A DNA stretch of 6,374 nucleotides, from positions 1-6,374 of the forward strand of contig JAMPXR010000156.1 of assembly GCA_023701085.1 (NCBI GenBank). The letters run 5' to 3'. Numbering within the stretch: the stretch's first letter is position 1; every line of letters begins with the position of its first letter. Shown piece by piece: positions 1 to 6,374 of this stretch. Position numbers and translations under genes: made by a program. The notes beneath the pieces were generated by a model. The model worked only from the letters and a program-made list of their open reading frames with translations, was not told the origin of the DNA and made no database searches. Source of the DNA: Ramlibacter sp. (GTDB taxonomy: Bacteria > Pseudomonadota > Gammaproteobacteria > Burkholderiales > Burkholderiaceae_C).

Positions 1-965
1 ATGTCCTCGCGCCGCTCGCGCAGGGGCGGAACGGTGACGTGAAAGCCGCTGAGCCGGAAGTACAAGTCCTCGCGAAACCGGCCCGCGCTGGCCATGTCGC
101 GCAGGTCGCGGTTGGTGGCCGCGATGATGCGGACGTTGACCTTGCGCACCTGCTCGCTGCCCAGGGGCCGGACCTCGCGCGCCTCCAGCACGTGCAGCAG
201 CTTGACCTGCAGTTCGATCGGCAATTCGCCGATCTCGTCCAGGAAGATGGTGCCCATGTCGGCTTCGAGGAACAGGCCTTTGCGCGCGCGGTCGGCGCCG
301 GTGAACGCCCCCTTGGTGTGGCCGAAGAATTCGCTTTCCAGCAGGTTTTCCGGAATGGCCCCGCAATTGACGGGGATAAAGGGCGCCTTGGCGCGCTGGC
401 TCTGGCGGTGGATGGCGCGGGCCGCCACCCCCTTGCCCGTGCCGCTTTCACCGGTGATAAGCACCGTGCTGTCGGTGGGGGCGACCTTGGCCACCAGCCG
501 GTCGAGCATCCGCATGGAATGCGACTGCGTGGGGCACTGGTCGTCGTTCTTGCCCACGACCAGCTTGCGCAGCGCCTCGTTCTCGCCGCGCAGGCCGCGC
601 ACGTCGGCGATCTGCATCAGCCGCTGCAGCAGTTCCTCGGAGCGCAGCGGCTTGATCATGTAGTCGAACGCGCCCGCCTTCATGGCCTCGATCGCCGTCT
701 CGACCGACGAAAACGCGGTCATCATGACGAAGGTGGTGTCTATGCCGGCGGCCCGTGCCTCGCGCACCACCTCGATGCCCGTCAGGTCGGGCATGTTGAT
801 GTCGCACAGGGCGACCTCGATGTCGCCCTTGCCCAGCCGCATCAATGCCTCACGGCCGCTGCCCGCCACCTCCACGGAATGGCCGGCGCGCGTCATGCTC
901 GCGTTGAGGATCTGGCGGATCGCAGGCTCGTCGTCAATGACCAGAATCTGGAGCGCGGAACTCAT
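1..965 (-). CDS. Sigma-54-dependent response regulator, NtrC type (partial, C-terminus outside window)
   Basis: This is a transcription activator for sigma-54 promoters, driven by phosphorylation and partnered with the adjacent kinase. The frame is open from the ATG at 965 to the left edge (321 full codons). The receiver domain (about 4-118) has the acidic pair D11/D12, phosphoacceptor D55 in CDINMPD, T83 and K105. The AAA+ domain begins near residue 145. It has Walker A GESGTGKG (172-179), the sigma-54-contacting loop GAFTGA (219-224), Walker B TIFLDEI (239-245) and the arginine-containing segment GRFREDLYFRL (295-305), followed by VPPLRERRED. All key residues are intact. The Fis-type DNA-binding helix-turn-helix expected at the C-terminus is cut off. 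The start overlaps the kinase stop (ATGA) and has no good Shine-Dalgarno site. Its targets are not visible here. Confidence 0.95.
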   Translation of the reverse strand, partial: MSSALQILVIDDEPAIRQILNASMTRAGHSVEVAGSGREALMRLGKGDIEVALCDINMPDLTGIEVVREARAAGIDTTFVMMTAFSSVETAIEAMKAGAFDYMIKPLRSEELLQRLMQIADVRGLRGENEALRKLVVGKNDDQCPTQSHSMRMLDRLVAKVAPTDSTVLITGESGTGKGVAARAIHRQSQRAKAPFIPVNCGAIPENLLESEFFGHTKGAFTGADRARKGLFLEADMGTIFLDEIGELPIELQVKLLHVLEAREVRPLGSEQVRKVNVRIIAATNRDLRDMASAGRFREDLYFRLSGFHVTVPPLRERRED

Positions 966-2308
966 TCCGGGAGTTTAACGGCTCCCCCTGCGTCGAAAGG
1001 AAACCACACGGTCACCCGCGTCCCTGTCGCGGCCGCCGACTCCAGTTCGATGCGGCCGCCATGCTCGTGGGCGATGGCACGGCACAGCGGCAGGCCCAGG
1101 CCGGTGCCGCGGCCGGCCGGCTTGGTCGTGAACAGCGGCTCGAAAGCCCGCTCCCGCACGGCGCCGGTCATGCCGCAGCCGTTGTCCGACACCGACAATT
1201 CGACGCCGTCGGCCGCGCGCCGGGTGCTCACCTGGATGTGGGCGGCGCGCGGCGGCAGCCCCGCCGTCGCGTCCGCCGAATTGATGACGAGGTTGATCAG
1301 CAGCAGGGTCAGCCGGCCGGCGCTGGCCATGACCGCGGGCAGTTGCGAATCCAGGTCCGCCGCAACCGCGACGCCTTCCAGGCGCGGCTCGTAACGCAGC
1401 AGCGCGAGCGCCTGCGTCACCGTTTCGTTCAGGCTCGTCAGCTGCCAGGACGAGGGCGGCGGCGCCGCCAGCTCGGCGATGTCGTGGGTGATGGCCGCCA
1501 GGCGCCCGGTCTCGCGCAGGATTTCGCCCGGATCGAACCCGGCGGCGTCGATGCGGCCGGTGTCGCTGCGCCGCGCCTCGGCCAGCGCGCGCGCGTAGCC
1601 GTCGATGGCGGCGATCGGGTGATTGATTTCGCGCAGCACCCCCGCCGCCATCGAGCCGATGGCCGCCAGCTTTTCCCGGTGCATGACGTGGCGGCGCTCG
1701 ATCTCCAGGTCGCGCTCGTGGCGCGTCAGCGCCTCGGCCAGCCCATCGAGGGCCTGCGCCAGCTCGCCCAGCTCATCGACGCGTGCCCCGGGCGCGGCAC
1801 GGCTGCGGTCGCCGGCGACGATCGCCAGCGCGCGGGCGCGCACCGCCGCGATCGCGTGGGCCAGGTTCGAATAGAAGCGCAGGGCAACCGCGCCCAGGCC
1901 GGTGATCCCCAGCCACAGCAAGGCAATGGTCACCGAGCCGCCATCGATGAAGCGACGCAGCTGCGCCAGCTGCTCGCGCAGGTCGGTTTCGGCCTGGCGC
2001 AGTTGCGGGTCGGACACCGGCGGCGGGCGGCTGGGCGCGGCGTCGCCGTCCGCCCCGGCCAGCCGGCGCTGCCACAACACGGCGTAACGGGCATGTGCCT
2101 GATCCAGCGAGTCCAGTCTGTCCTTGACCGTCCCGCCAAGCAGCAAGGCCGAGGCCAACAGGGCCAGCGCCAGCCCCATGATGCCGGCGATCACCAGCAA
2201 GCCGGTGGCCCGCAGCCGCATGCGGTGACTCGCGGCGGACCGCTCGGGGCCGGCCGCGGCCCGTATCAGCGCATCGCCCATTCCTTCCCCGGACCGCATG
2301 CCTGTCAT
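962..2308 (-). CDS. Membrane sensor histidine kinase with arginine at the phosphoacceptor position
   Basis: This is a membrane sensor kinase of a two-component pair. The product has 448 residues from the ATG overlapping the upstream stop (ATGA). In-frame ATG codons at residues 4, 10 and 30 are alternatives, because no clear Shine-Dalgarno site decides the start. Helix 1 is at about 34-59. A small periplasmic segment of about 64 residues, without cysteine, comes next, then helix 2 at about 124-145 and a HAMP-like linker at about 146-197. The dimerisation helix starts near HREKLAAIGSMAAG (210-223). The next residues are VLREINHP, so R226 stands where the phosphoacceptor His of HEINxP is expected; a His is present four residues on, at H230. 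The ATPase domain looks complete: N-box NLVINSADA (339-347), DNGCGM (375-380), FEPLFTTKP (389-397) and GTGLGL (401-406). The gene belongs with the regulator that follows it and overlaps it by 4 nt. The signal sensed is unknown. Confidence 0.9.
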   Translation of the reverse strand: MTGMRSGEGMGDALIRAAAGPERSAASHRMRLRATGLLVIAGIMGLALALLASALLLGGTVKDRLDSLDQAHARYAVLWQRRLAGADGDAAPSRPPPVSDPQLRQAETDLREQLAQLRRFIDGGSVTIALLWLGITGLGAVALRFYSNLAHAIAAVRARALAIVAGDRSRAAPGARVDELGELAQALDGLAEALTRHERDLEIERRHVMHREKLAAIGSMAAGVLREINHPIAAIDGYARALAEARRSDTGRIDAAGFDPGEILRETGRLAAITHDIAELAAPPPSSWQLTSLNETVTQALALLRYEPRLEGVAVAADLDSQLPAVMASAGRLTLLLINLVINSADATAGLPPRAAHIQVSTRRAADGVELSVSDNGCGMTGAVRERAFEPLFTTKPAGRGTGLGLPLCRAIAHEHGGRIELESAAATGTRVTVWFPFDAGGAVKLPE

Positions 2309-2814
2309 GCCGCCGCAAGCAGGCGGTGGATCTGCTCGCGCGCCGCGGGTAAGTCCCACTCGCGCGCGCCGGTCCAGCGCGCCAGCACGGTCGCGTCGGA
2401 GGCGACGAGGAAGGTCTGCGGCAGCACGTCCAGCCCCAGCGGCTTCGCGGCCGGCACGCCCGGCGACAGGACGACGCCGGGCAACCCCGCTGCGTTCTGG
2501 GCCAGGTATTCGCGCACCGGGAAGAAGTCCTGCGCCAGGGCCACCGCGCACACCTCCACGCCGCGCGGCGCCAGCGCGGACGCCAGCCGCGCAAGGCTGG
2601 GCAATTCCTGCCGGCAAGGCGGGCACCAGAGCGCCCACACATTGATCAGGCGCGCGCGCGCGCCGGTGGACGCCAGCGTGAGCGAGGCGCCCGCCAGGTC
2701 TCGCACCGGCAAGGCCGGCCAGCGCGCCACCGCGACCGGCGCTGGCGCCTGGCCGCAGCCGGCCAGCCAGGCGGCGGCGCCGGCAGCGCAGCCGATCAGC
2801 CGGCGCCGCCTCAT
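2305..2814 (-). CDS. TlpA/ResA/CcmG-family thioredoxin-fold lipoprotein
   Basis: This is a predicted periplasm-facing thiol-disulfide oxidoreductase that probably reduces apocytochrome c or CcmH cysteines, the job done by CcmG/DsbE in System I. The product has 169 residues. The N-terminus is MRRRRLIG, a short Ala-rich hydrophobic core, then a lipobox LAGC with C20 as the predicted lipidated residue. The thioredoxin-fold core follows, with INVWALWCPPCRQELP and the active-site pair C64/C67. The cis-proline region is LPQTFLV with P132. Typical CcmG proteins keep an uncleaved membrane anchor and a PETF motif; this one has a lipobox and PQTF, so it is closer to the general TlpA group. Its ATG overlaps the ccmI stop (ATGA), and its stop overlaps the kinase start. 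No good Shine-Dalgarno site is visible, which fits coupled translation. The specific role is inferred from its position. Confidence 0.88.
   Translation of the reverse strand: MRRRRLIGCAAGAAAWLAGCGQAPAPVAVARWPALPVRDLAGASLTLASTGARARLINVWALWCPPCRQELPSLARLASALAPRGVEVCAVALAQDFFPVREYLAQNAAGLPGVVLSPGVPAAKPLGLDVLPQTFLVASDATVLARWTGAREWDLPAAREQIHRLLAAA
2650..2663. repeat. Short (GC)7 dinucleotide run
   Basis: Fourteen alternating G and C bases lie inside the thioredoxin-like gene, where they encode an Ala-Arg-Ala-Arg stretch just before the beta strand that leads to the CPPC motif. Loss or gain of one GC unit would shift the frame ahead of the active site. Such runs arise easily in GC-rich genomes, so this may be chance. 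Confidence 0.7.
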
Positions 2815-3719
2815 TGCGCAGCGCCCGGGGCCTGTCGCCCCGGCATGCGCTTCGCGTCGGACGGCGGCTGGGCCGCGGCGGCCTGCGCCTGCGCGATGCT
2901 GTTGGCCACGGAGCGCGCCTGCGGCGAATCCGGCGGCAGCACGGCCTGCAACTTGCGCCAGGTCACCAGCGCCGCGGCGAAGTCGCCCCGGTTGAAGGCG
3001 GCCGTGCCGGCCAGCGACAGGGCCTTGGGATGCGCCGGGTCGAGCTTGAGCGCCGCGCTCACCAGCTCGCCCGGCCGGCCCTCGAGGCTGCGGCCGTTCA
3101 GCATGGCCAGCGTGTCGGCATAGTCGGCCAGCACGTTCGGGTCCCTGGGCGACAACTTGCTGGCCCGGTCATACGCTTGCGCCGCTTCGGGCAGGCGCCC
3201 GAAGGCGACATAGGAGCGCGCCAGCATGTGCCAGCCGTCCGCATCGCCGGGCGACTGCTGCAACTTCTCGGCAAGCCGCTCGACCATGTCTTCCATCTGC
3301 TCGCGCGACAAGGTGTGGGGCGTGTCCGCGGACGGTCGTGCCTGCGCGACCGGGTCCAGCGCGGCGGGCTTGCCAACCAGGCCGTACAGCGCCAGCGCGC
3401 CCGCGGGCAGCAGCAGCGCCACCGCCAGCACCGATGCGAGCGGCGCCCGGCGGGCCGGCTGCAGCGCTGGCGCCGCCGGCATCTCGCCGACCTCGGCGAT
3501 GACGCGGGCCTGCAGCTCCTGCAGTGCCTGCGCATGCTGCGGCGCGGTCAGGACGCCCCGCGCCAGTTCGGCGTCGAATTGCGCGCGCTGCTCGCGATAG
3601 GCCATGAGCGGCGACGCATCGACCGGCCAGCGCGCCGGCGGGCGCAGCAGTGGCGGCAGCACGAACAGCAGGGCGCCCGCGAGCAGCAATGCGGCGATGC
3701 TCCAGAAGGCGAGCGTCAC
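2811..3719 (-). CDS. ccmI: Cytochrome c maturation TPR protein CcmI (CycH type)
   Basis: CcmI is the apocytochrome chaperone of the haem lyase complex. It binds the C-terminal part of apocytochrome c and hands it to CcmH/CcmF. The product has 302 residues from a GTG start that overlaps the ccmH stop as GTGA. The reading frame is open for another 36 codons upstream, but that part is arginine-rich and lies inside ccmH, whereas the GTG start leads directly into a membrane helix as expected. Helix 1 is at about 2-25. A cytoplasmic linker contains YREQRAQFDAELARGVLT, typical of the family. Helix 2 is at about 94-115. TPR-like repeats lie at about 160-262, for example WHMLARSYVAFGRLPEAAQA and LAGTAAFNRGDFAAAL. 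The tail is Ala/Pro/Gln-rich. A GGAG lies 8 nt before the GTG. NrfG is less likely because it has a single helix and is shorter. Confidence 0.92.
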   Translation of the reverse strand: MTLAFWSIAALLLAGALLFVLPPLLRPPARWPVDASPLMAYREQRAQFDAELARGVLTAPQHAQALQELQARVIAEVGEMPAAPALQPARRAPLASVLAVALLLPAGALALYGLVGKPAALDPVAQARPSADTPHTLSREQMEDMVERLAEKLQQSPGDADGWHMLARSYVAFGRLPEAAQAYDRASKLSPRDPNVLADYADTLAMLNGRSLEGRPGELVSAALKLDPAHPKALSLAGTAAFNRGDFAAALVTWRKLQAVLPPDSPQARSVANSIAQAQAAAAQPPSDAKRMPGRQAPGAAQ

Positions 3720-4198
3720 GCCGATTGCTCCGGCTCGCCGGCCAGTAGCGCGGCGGCGCGCTGCCGCTGGGCGTCGCTGAGATCGACGGCGTTGGCGCCG
3801 GGTCGGCGCCGGCGCACCGCCACCCACGCGGCCGCGCCACCCAGCACCAGGAAAGCGAGCGGGCCATACCAGAGAAGCGTGGTGCTTGCCTTCAGCGGCG
3901 GGCGGTACAGCACGAAGTCGCCGTAACGGTCGGCCATGTACGCGATCACCTCGGCATCACTGCGGCCGGCGCGCAACTGCTCGCGGATCCGGTTCTTCAG
4001 GTCGACCGCCAGCGGGGCGTTCGAGTCGGCGATGGTCTGGTTCTGGCACACCAGGCAGCGCAGCTGCCCGGCCAGATGGGCCATCCGGGCTTCCAGCGCG
4101 GGATCCTCGGCCAGCGGCAGCGCCTGGCGCGCGCCGGCTGCCACAAGGGCGAGCGCCAACATCAGCAGCGCGGCGACCGCGCGAACGACAGGCATCAT
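3716..4198 (-). CDS. ccmH: Cytochrome c maturation thiol protein CcmH (CycL type)
   Basis: CcmH is a membrane-anchored periplasmic protein of the haem lyase complex. It takes part in thiol-disulfide exchange on apocytochrome c cysteines before CcmF attaches haem. The product has 160 residues. A hydrophobic signal segment lies at about 5-23. The family signature LRCLVCQNQTIADSN is at 46-60, with the redox pair C48 and C51. YGDFVLYRPPL follows at about 92-102, and a C-terminal membrane helix at about 108-128 ends in four arginines, which fits a cytoplasmic tail. This is the short form without a fused TPR domain; the TPR part is the separate ccmI gene, as in Rhizobium and Pseudomonas and unlike E. 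coli. The start overlaps the ccmF stop (ATGA), with AGGAGG upstream. The stop overlaps the GTG start of ccmI. Confidence 0.95.
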   Translation of the reverse strand: MMPVVRAVAALLMLALALVAAGARQALPLAEDPALEARMAHLAGQLRCLVCQNQTIADSNAPLAVDLKNRIREQLRAGRSDAEVIAYMADRYGDFVLYRPPLKASTTLLWYGPLAFLVLGGAAAWVAVRRRRPGANAVDLSDAQRQRAAALLAGEPEQSA

Positions 4199-6183
4199 GG
4201 CTGTCCTCCTGTGAGTACCGCCCCGTCCATCGCGGCGCTGCTGGCCCGGCGCGCCAGACGGTAGCGGCGGTCGGTCGCGGCCAGCAGCCCGCCCAACGCC
4301 ATCAGCAGCGCACCGCCCCAGATCCAGTCGATGAAGGGCTTGACCTGCAGCCGCAGCGCCCAGGCGTCATCGGCGAGCGCTTCCCCGATCGAAACATAAA
4401 GGTCGCGCGTCCAGCCGACGTCGATGGCGGCCTCCGTCATGGGCATGCCCTGGGCCTTGTACAGGCGTTTTTCCGGATGCAGCACCGCCACTTCGCGCCC
4501 GTCGCGGCTGACTTGCACCGTCCCCCTCAATCCGACGAAGTTGGGCCCGGTGTATTCGCCGACGCCATCGAAGCGGAAGACATGGCCGCCCAGCGCCGCC
4601 GTGTCGCCCGCCTGCATGCGCACGTCCAGCTCCACCTCCCAGGTCTTGACCATGGTCACGCCGAAGATGAAGACGCCCACCCCCAGGTGCGCGAGGAGCA
4701 TGCCCCATTCGCCTCGCGGCAACAGCCGCGGCAAACGCGCGAGCCGCTGCCGCCACGGTCCGCCGGCCTGCGCCAGCCGCTCGCGCAGTGCGACCGCGGT
4801 GCTGCCCGCCACCCACACCGACAGCAGGATGCCGAGTGCGCCGGTCACCGATCCGCCGGCCGCGACGGACACGGCGGCGGCAAGCACGCCGGCCAGCAGC
4901 GCCCAACGCAGCCGCCGTGCCAGATCGGGCAGCCGGGCCTCGCGCCAGCGCGCCAGCGGGCCGATCCCCATCAGGAACACCGCCGGCGCCATCAGCGGGA
5001 CGAACACCGCCTCGAAATAGGGCGGCCCCACCGAAATCTTGCCCAGGGACAGCGCGTCCAGCAGCAGGGGATACAGCGTGCCCAGCATCACGGAGGCGGC
5101 GGCAACGGCCAGCAGCACATTGTTGGCCAGCAGCATGGCCTCGCGCGAGACCGTCTCGAAGCCCCCGCCCAGCCCCACCTTGGGCGCGCGCCAGGCGAAC
5201 AGCAGCAGCGAGCTGCCTATCACGGCCACCATGAAGCCGAGGATGTACACCCCGCGCTTGGGGTCGGTGGCAAACGCATGGACCGATGTCAGCACGCCGG
5301 AGCGGACGAGAAAAGTGCCCAGGAGGCTGAAGGAAAACGCGGCGATGGCCAGCAGCACGGTCCAGCTGCGGAAGGCTCCGCGCTTTTCGGTGACCGCGAG
5401 CGAGTGCATCAGCGCCGTGCCCACCAGCCAGGGCAGGAACGAGGCGTTTTCCACCGGGTCCCAGAACCACCAGCCGCCCCAGCCGAGCTCGTAGTAGGCC
5501 CAGCCGCTGCCCAGCGCGATCCCCAGCGTCAGGAACACCCACGCGACCGTGGTCCAGGGCCGCGACCAGCGCGCCCAGGTGGCATCGAGGCGGCCGCTCA
5601 TCAGCGCGGCCAGCGCGAACGCGAAGGCGACCGAGAAGCCCACGTACCCCATGTACAGCATCGGCGGATGGAACACCATGCCGGGGTCCTGCAGCAGCGG
5701 ATTGAGGTCGCGCCCTTCGGCAGCGCCCGGCAGCAGGCGCTCGAACGGGTTCGAGGTCGCGAGCAGAAAGCCCAGGAATCCCGCGCTGACCAGCCCCATC
5801 ACGCCCAGCACGCGCGCCACGAACGGCAGCGGCAGCCGGCGGCTGAACACCGACACCGCCACGCTCCACAGCCCGAGCATCAGCACCCACAGGAGCATCG
5901 ATCCCTCGTGGCCGCCCCAGACCGCTGCGATGCGGTAGGGCGCCGGCAGCGCCGTGTTGGAATGCTGCGCGACGACGCGCAGCGTGAAGTCGTTTTCCAG
6001 GAAGGTCGCGGCGAGCGCGCCGAACGCCAGCGCGATGAAGAGGAACTGGGCCTGCGCGGCCGGCTGCGCGACGGCCATCCAGGCGGGCACGCCGCGCGAC
6101 GCTCCGGCCAGCGGCAGCACGCCCTGCACCAGCGCGAGCATCAGCGCGACGATGAGGCAGAAGTGGCCGATTTCCCCGGTCAT
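4195..6183 (-). CDS. ccmF: Cytochrome c maturation haem lyase subunit CcmF
   Basis: CcmF is the multi-spanning inner-membrane core of the System I holocytochrome c synthetase. It receives haem from holo-CcmE and ligates it to reduced CXXCH motifs of apocytochromes in the periplasm. The product has 662 residues, close to the roughly 650 usual for the family. The N-terminus MTGEIGHF is typical. The conserved WGGHEGS is at 89-95 and the tryptophan-rich WWD haem-binding motif (GWGGWWFWDPVEN) is at about 234-246. The four histidines expected as haem ligands or neighbours are present at H172 (FHPPMLYMG), H260 (LMHSLAV), H302 (SVHAFATDP) and H499 (LLAHLGVG). Many hydrophobic segments run along its length, with a periplasmic part between H499 and a last membrane helix near the C-terminus. 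Its TGA overlaps the ccmH ATG by 4 nt. The paralogue NrfE is an alternative, but the neighbours are CcmH/CcmI-like rather than NrfF/NrfG-like. Confidence 0.97.
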   Translation of the reverse strand: MTGEIGHFCLIVALMLALVQGVLPLAGASRGVPAWMAVAQPAAQAQFLFIALAFGALAATFLENDFTLRVVAQHSNTALPAPYRIAAVWGGHEGSMLLWVLMLGLWSVAVSVFSRRLPLPFVARVLGVMGLVSAGFLGFLLATSNPFERLLPGAAEGRDLNPLLQDPGMVFHPPMLYMGYVGFSVAFAFALAALMSGRLDATWARWSRPWTTVAWVFLTLGIALGSGWAYYELGWGGWWFWDPVENASFLPWLVGTALMHSLAVTEKRGAFRSWTVLLAIAAFSFSLLGTFLVRSGVLTSVHAFATDPKRGVYILGFMVAVIGSSLLLFAWRAPKVGLGGGFETVSREAMLLANNVLLAVAAASVMLGTLYPLLLDALSLGKISVGPPYFEAVFVPLMAPAVFLMGIGPLARWREARLPDLARRLRWALLAGVLAAAVSVAAGGSVTGALGILLSVWVAGSTAVALRERLAQAGGPWRQRLARLPRLLPRGEWGMLLAHLGVGVFIFGVTMVKTWEVELDVRMQAGDTAALGGHVFRFDGVGEYTGPNFVGLRGTVQVSRDGREVAVLHPEKRLYKAQGMPMTEAAIDVGWTRDLYVSIGEALADDAWALRLQVKPFIDWIWGGALLMALGGLLAATDRRYRLARRASSAAMDGAVLTGGQP
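4205..4210 (-). promoter_or_regulatory. Strong Shine-Dalgarno site of ccmH
   Basis: A perfect AGGAGG on the minus strand lies 6 nt before the ATG at 4198 and 9 nt before a second in-frame ATG at 4195. It is inside the last codons of ccmF. It is the strongest ribosome binding site in the window. It supports a start at the ATG that overlaps the ccmF stop, although the next codon remains possible. Confidence 0.8.
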
Positions 6184-6188
6184 CGCGA

Positions 6189-6194
6189 CTTCTC
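6189..6194 (-). promoter_or_regulatory. Probable ribosome binding site of ccmF
   Basis: On the minus strand the sequence GAGAAG lies 5 nt before the ccmF ATG, inside the 22-nt gap after the upstream gene's stop. It is a moderate Shine-Dalgarno match. It supports the ATG at 6183, which gives the N-terminus MTGEIGHF typical of CcmF. I see no promoter in this gap, and it is too short to hold a full one. Confidence 0.45.
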
Positions 6195-6205
6195 GAGGGC
6201 GCCGC

Positions 6206-6374
6206 TCAGGCGGTGCCGAACAGGCGTTTCAGGCCGAGCCCGATCCGCAGTGCCAGCGAGGGGCCGCCGGCGGTCCCGGCGCGCGGCGGAATGCGTGCCG
6301 CTTCCTGGCGGATCTCGCTCACCAGCCTTTCTTCGGTCCCCGCGGGCGTCGCTTCCACCGCATGGCGCTGCACC
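6206..6374 (-). CDS. 3' end of an unrecognised upstream gene (partial)
   Basis: This is the last 55 codons of a gene whose start lies beyond the right edge; it ends with TGA at 6208-6206. The frame was chosen because its third codon positions are overwhelmingly G/C. The two residue stretches that can be read are a charged helical part (TEERLVSEIRQEAARIPP) and a basic C-terminus (ALRIGLGLKRLFGTA). I do not recognise the family. In canonical System I operons the gene before ccmF is ccmE, but this tail lacks the CcmE-type ending (the region around the KHDExYxPPE motif), so CcmE is unlikely. The end lies 22 nt before ccmF on the same strand, so co-transcription with the ccm genes is plausible. 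No function is assigned. Confidence 0.6.
   Translation of the reverse strand, partial: VQRHAVEATPAGTEERLVSEIRQEAARIPPRAGTAGGPSLALRIGLGLKRLFGTA

Noticed and set aside
39..1394. A long plus-strand open frame of 451 codons opposite the regulator and kinase
   Set aside because: It lies antisense to genes with clear domain motifs, and its translation is rich in Arg, Ala, His and Gln with no family signature. Long opposite-strand frames are expected at this GC content.
962..2638. A longer 558-residue reading of the sensor kinase starting at 2638
   Set aside because: The extra 110 residues lie inside the thioredoxin-like gene in another frame and look like shadow sequence. The ATG at 2308 overlaps the upstream stop in the same way as the other junctions.
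1061..2995. A plus-strand open frame of 644 codons opposite the kinase, the thioredoxin-like gene and the end of ccmI
   Set aside because: It crosses three minus-strand genes. It is a low-complexity Arg/Gln/Ala translation and a shadow of the high third-position GC of the real genes.
2811..3827. A longer 338-residue reading of ccmI starting at an ATG at 3827
   Set aside because: The added 36 residues are Arg-rich and lie inside ccmH. The GTG at 3719 places the first membrane helix at the N-terminus as the family requires.
2814..3926. A plus-strand open frame of 370 codons opposite ccmI
   Set aside because: It mirrors ccmI and part of ccmH and shows no domain or membrane pattern of its own.
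4367..5890. A 507-codon minus-strand frame inside ccmF
   Set aside because: It is on the same strand but in a different frame from ccmF. It has no membrane segments or motifs, while ccmF has all its signatures across the region.
6180..6374. An alternative open frame at the right edge ending in TGA at 6182-6180 that would overlap the ccmF ATG
   Set aside because: The ATGA overlap is attractive because the other junctions share it, but third positions in this frame are often A or T and the product is Arg/Gly/Pro-rich. The frame ending at 6206 has the expected codon usage.

Overview
The window looks like a compact chromosomal operon from a GC-rich proteobacterium. Third codon positions are almost all G or C. 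The protein style fits Betaproteobacteria, probably Burkholderiales (Bordetella/Achromobacter-like), but no marker here fixes the genus.

All supported genes are on the minus strand and are transcribed from the right edge to the left. In order they are: the 3' end of an unrecognised gene (6374-6206); ccmF, the integral-membrane haem lyase subunit (6183-4195); ccmH, a membrane-anchored thiol protein (4198-3716); ccmI, a two-helix membrane protein with TPR repeats (3719-2811); a TlpA/ResA/CcmG-type thioredoxin-fold lipoprotein (2814-2305); a membrane sensor histidine kinase (2308-962); and a sigma-54-type response regulator (965-1) that runs off the left edge. Coding is almost continuous. The only clear gap is 22 nt in front of ccmF, and no stretch longer than 300 bases lacks a gene. 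No RNA gene, mobile element, CRISPR array, terminator or promoter was recognised.

The first four complete genes form the haem-attachment half of cytochrome c maturation System I. CcmI and CcmH present reduced apocytochrome CXXCH motifs, CcmF ligates haem, and the thioredoxin-like protein probably keeps the thiols reduced on the periplasmic side. The haem-delivery genes ccmABCDE are not in the window, and the partial upstream gene does not end like CcmE. The thiol reductase lies after ccmI, not between ccmF and ccmH, and it carries a lipobox.

The last two genes are a two-component pair joined to the ccm genes. All five junctions from ccmF to the regulator are 4-nt ATGA/GTGA overlaps, which suggests one translationally coupled unit.

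The most unusual observation is in the sensor kinase. Its H-box reads VLREINHP where VxHEINxP is expected, so arginine (R226) occupies the phosphoacceptor position. The ATP-binding motifs of the kinase look intact, as do the receiver Asp and GAFTGA loop of the partner regulator.
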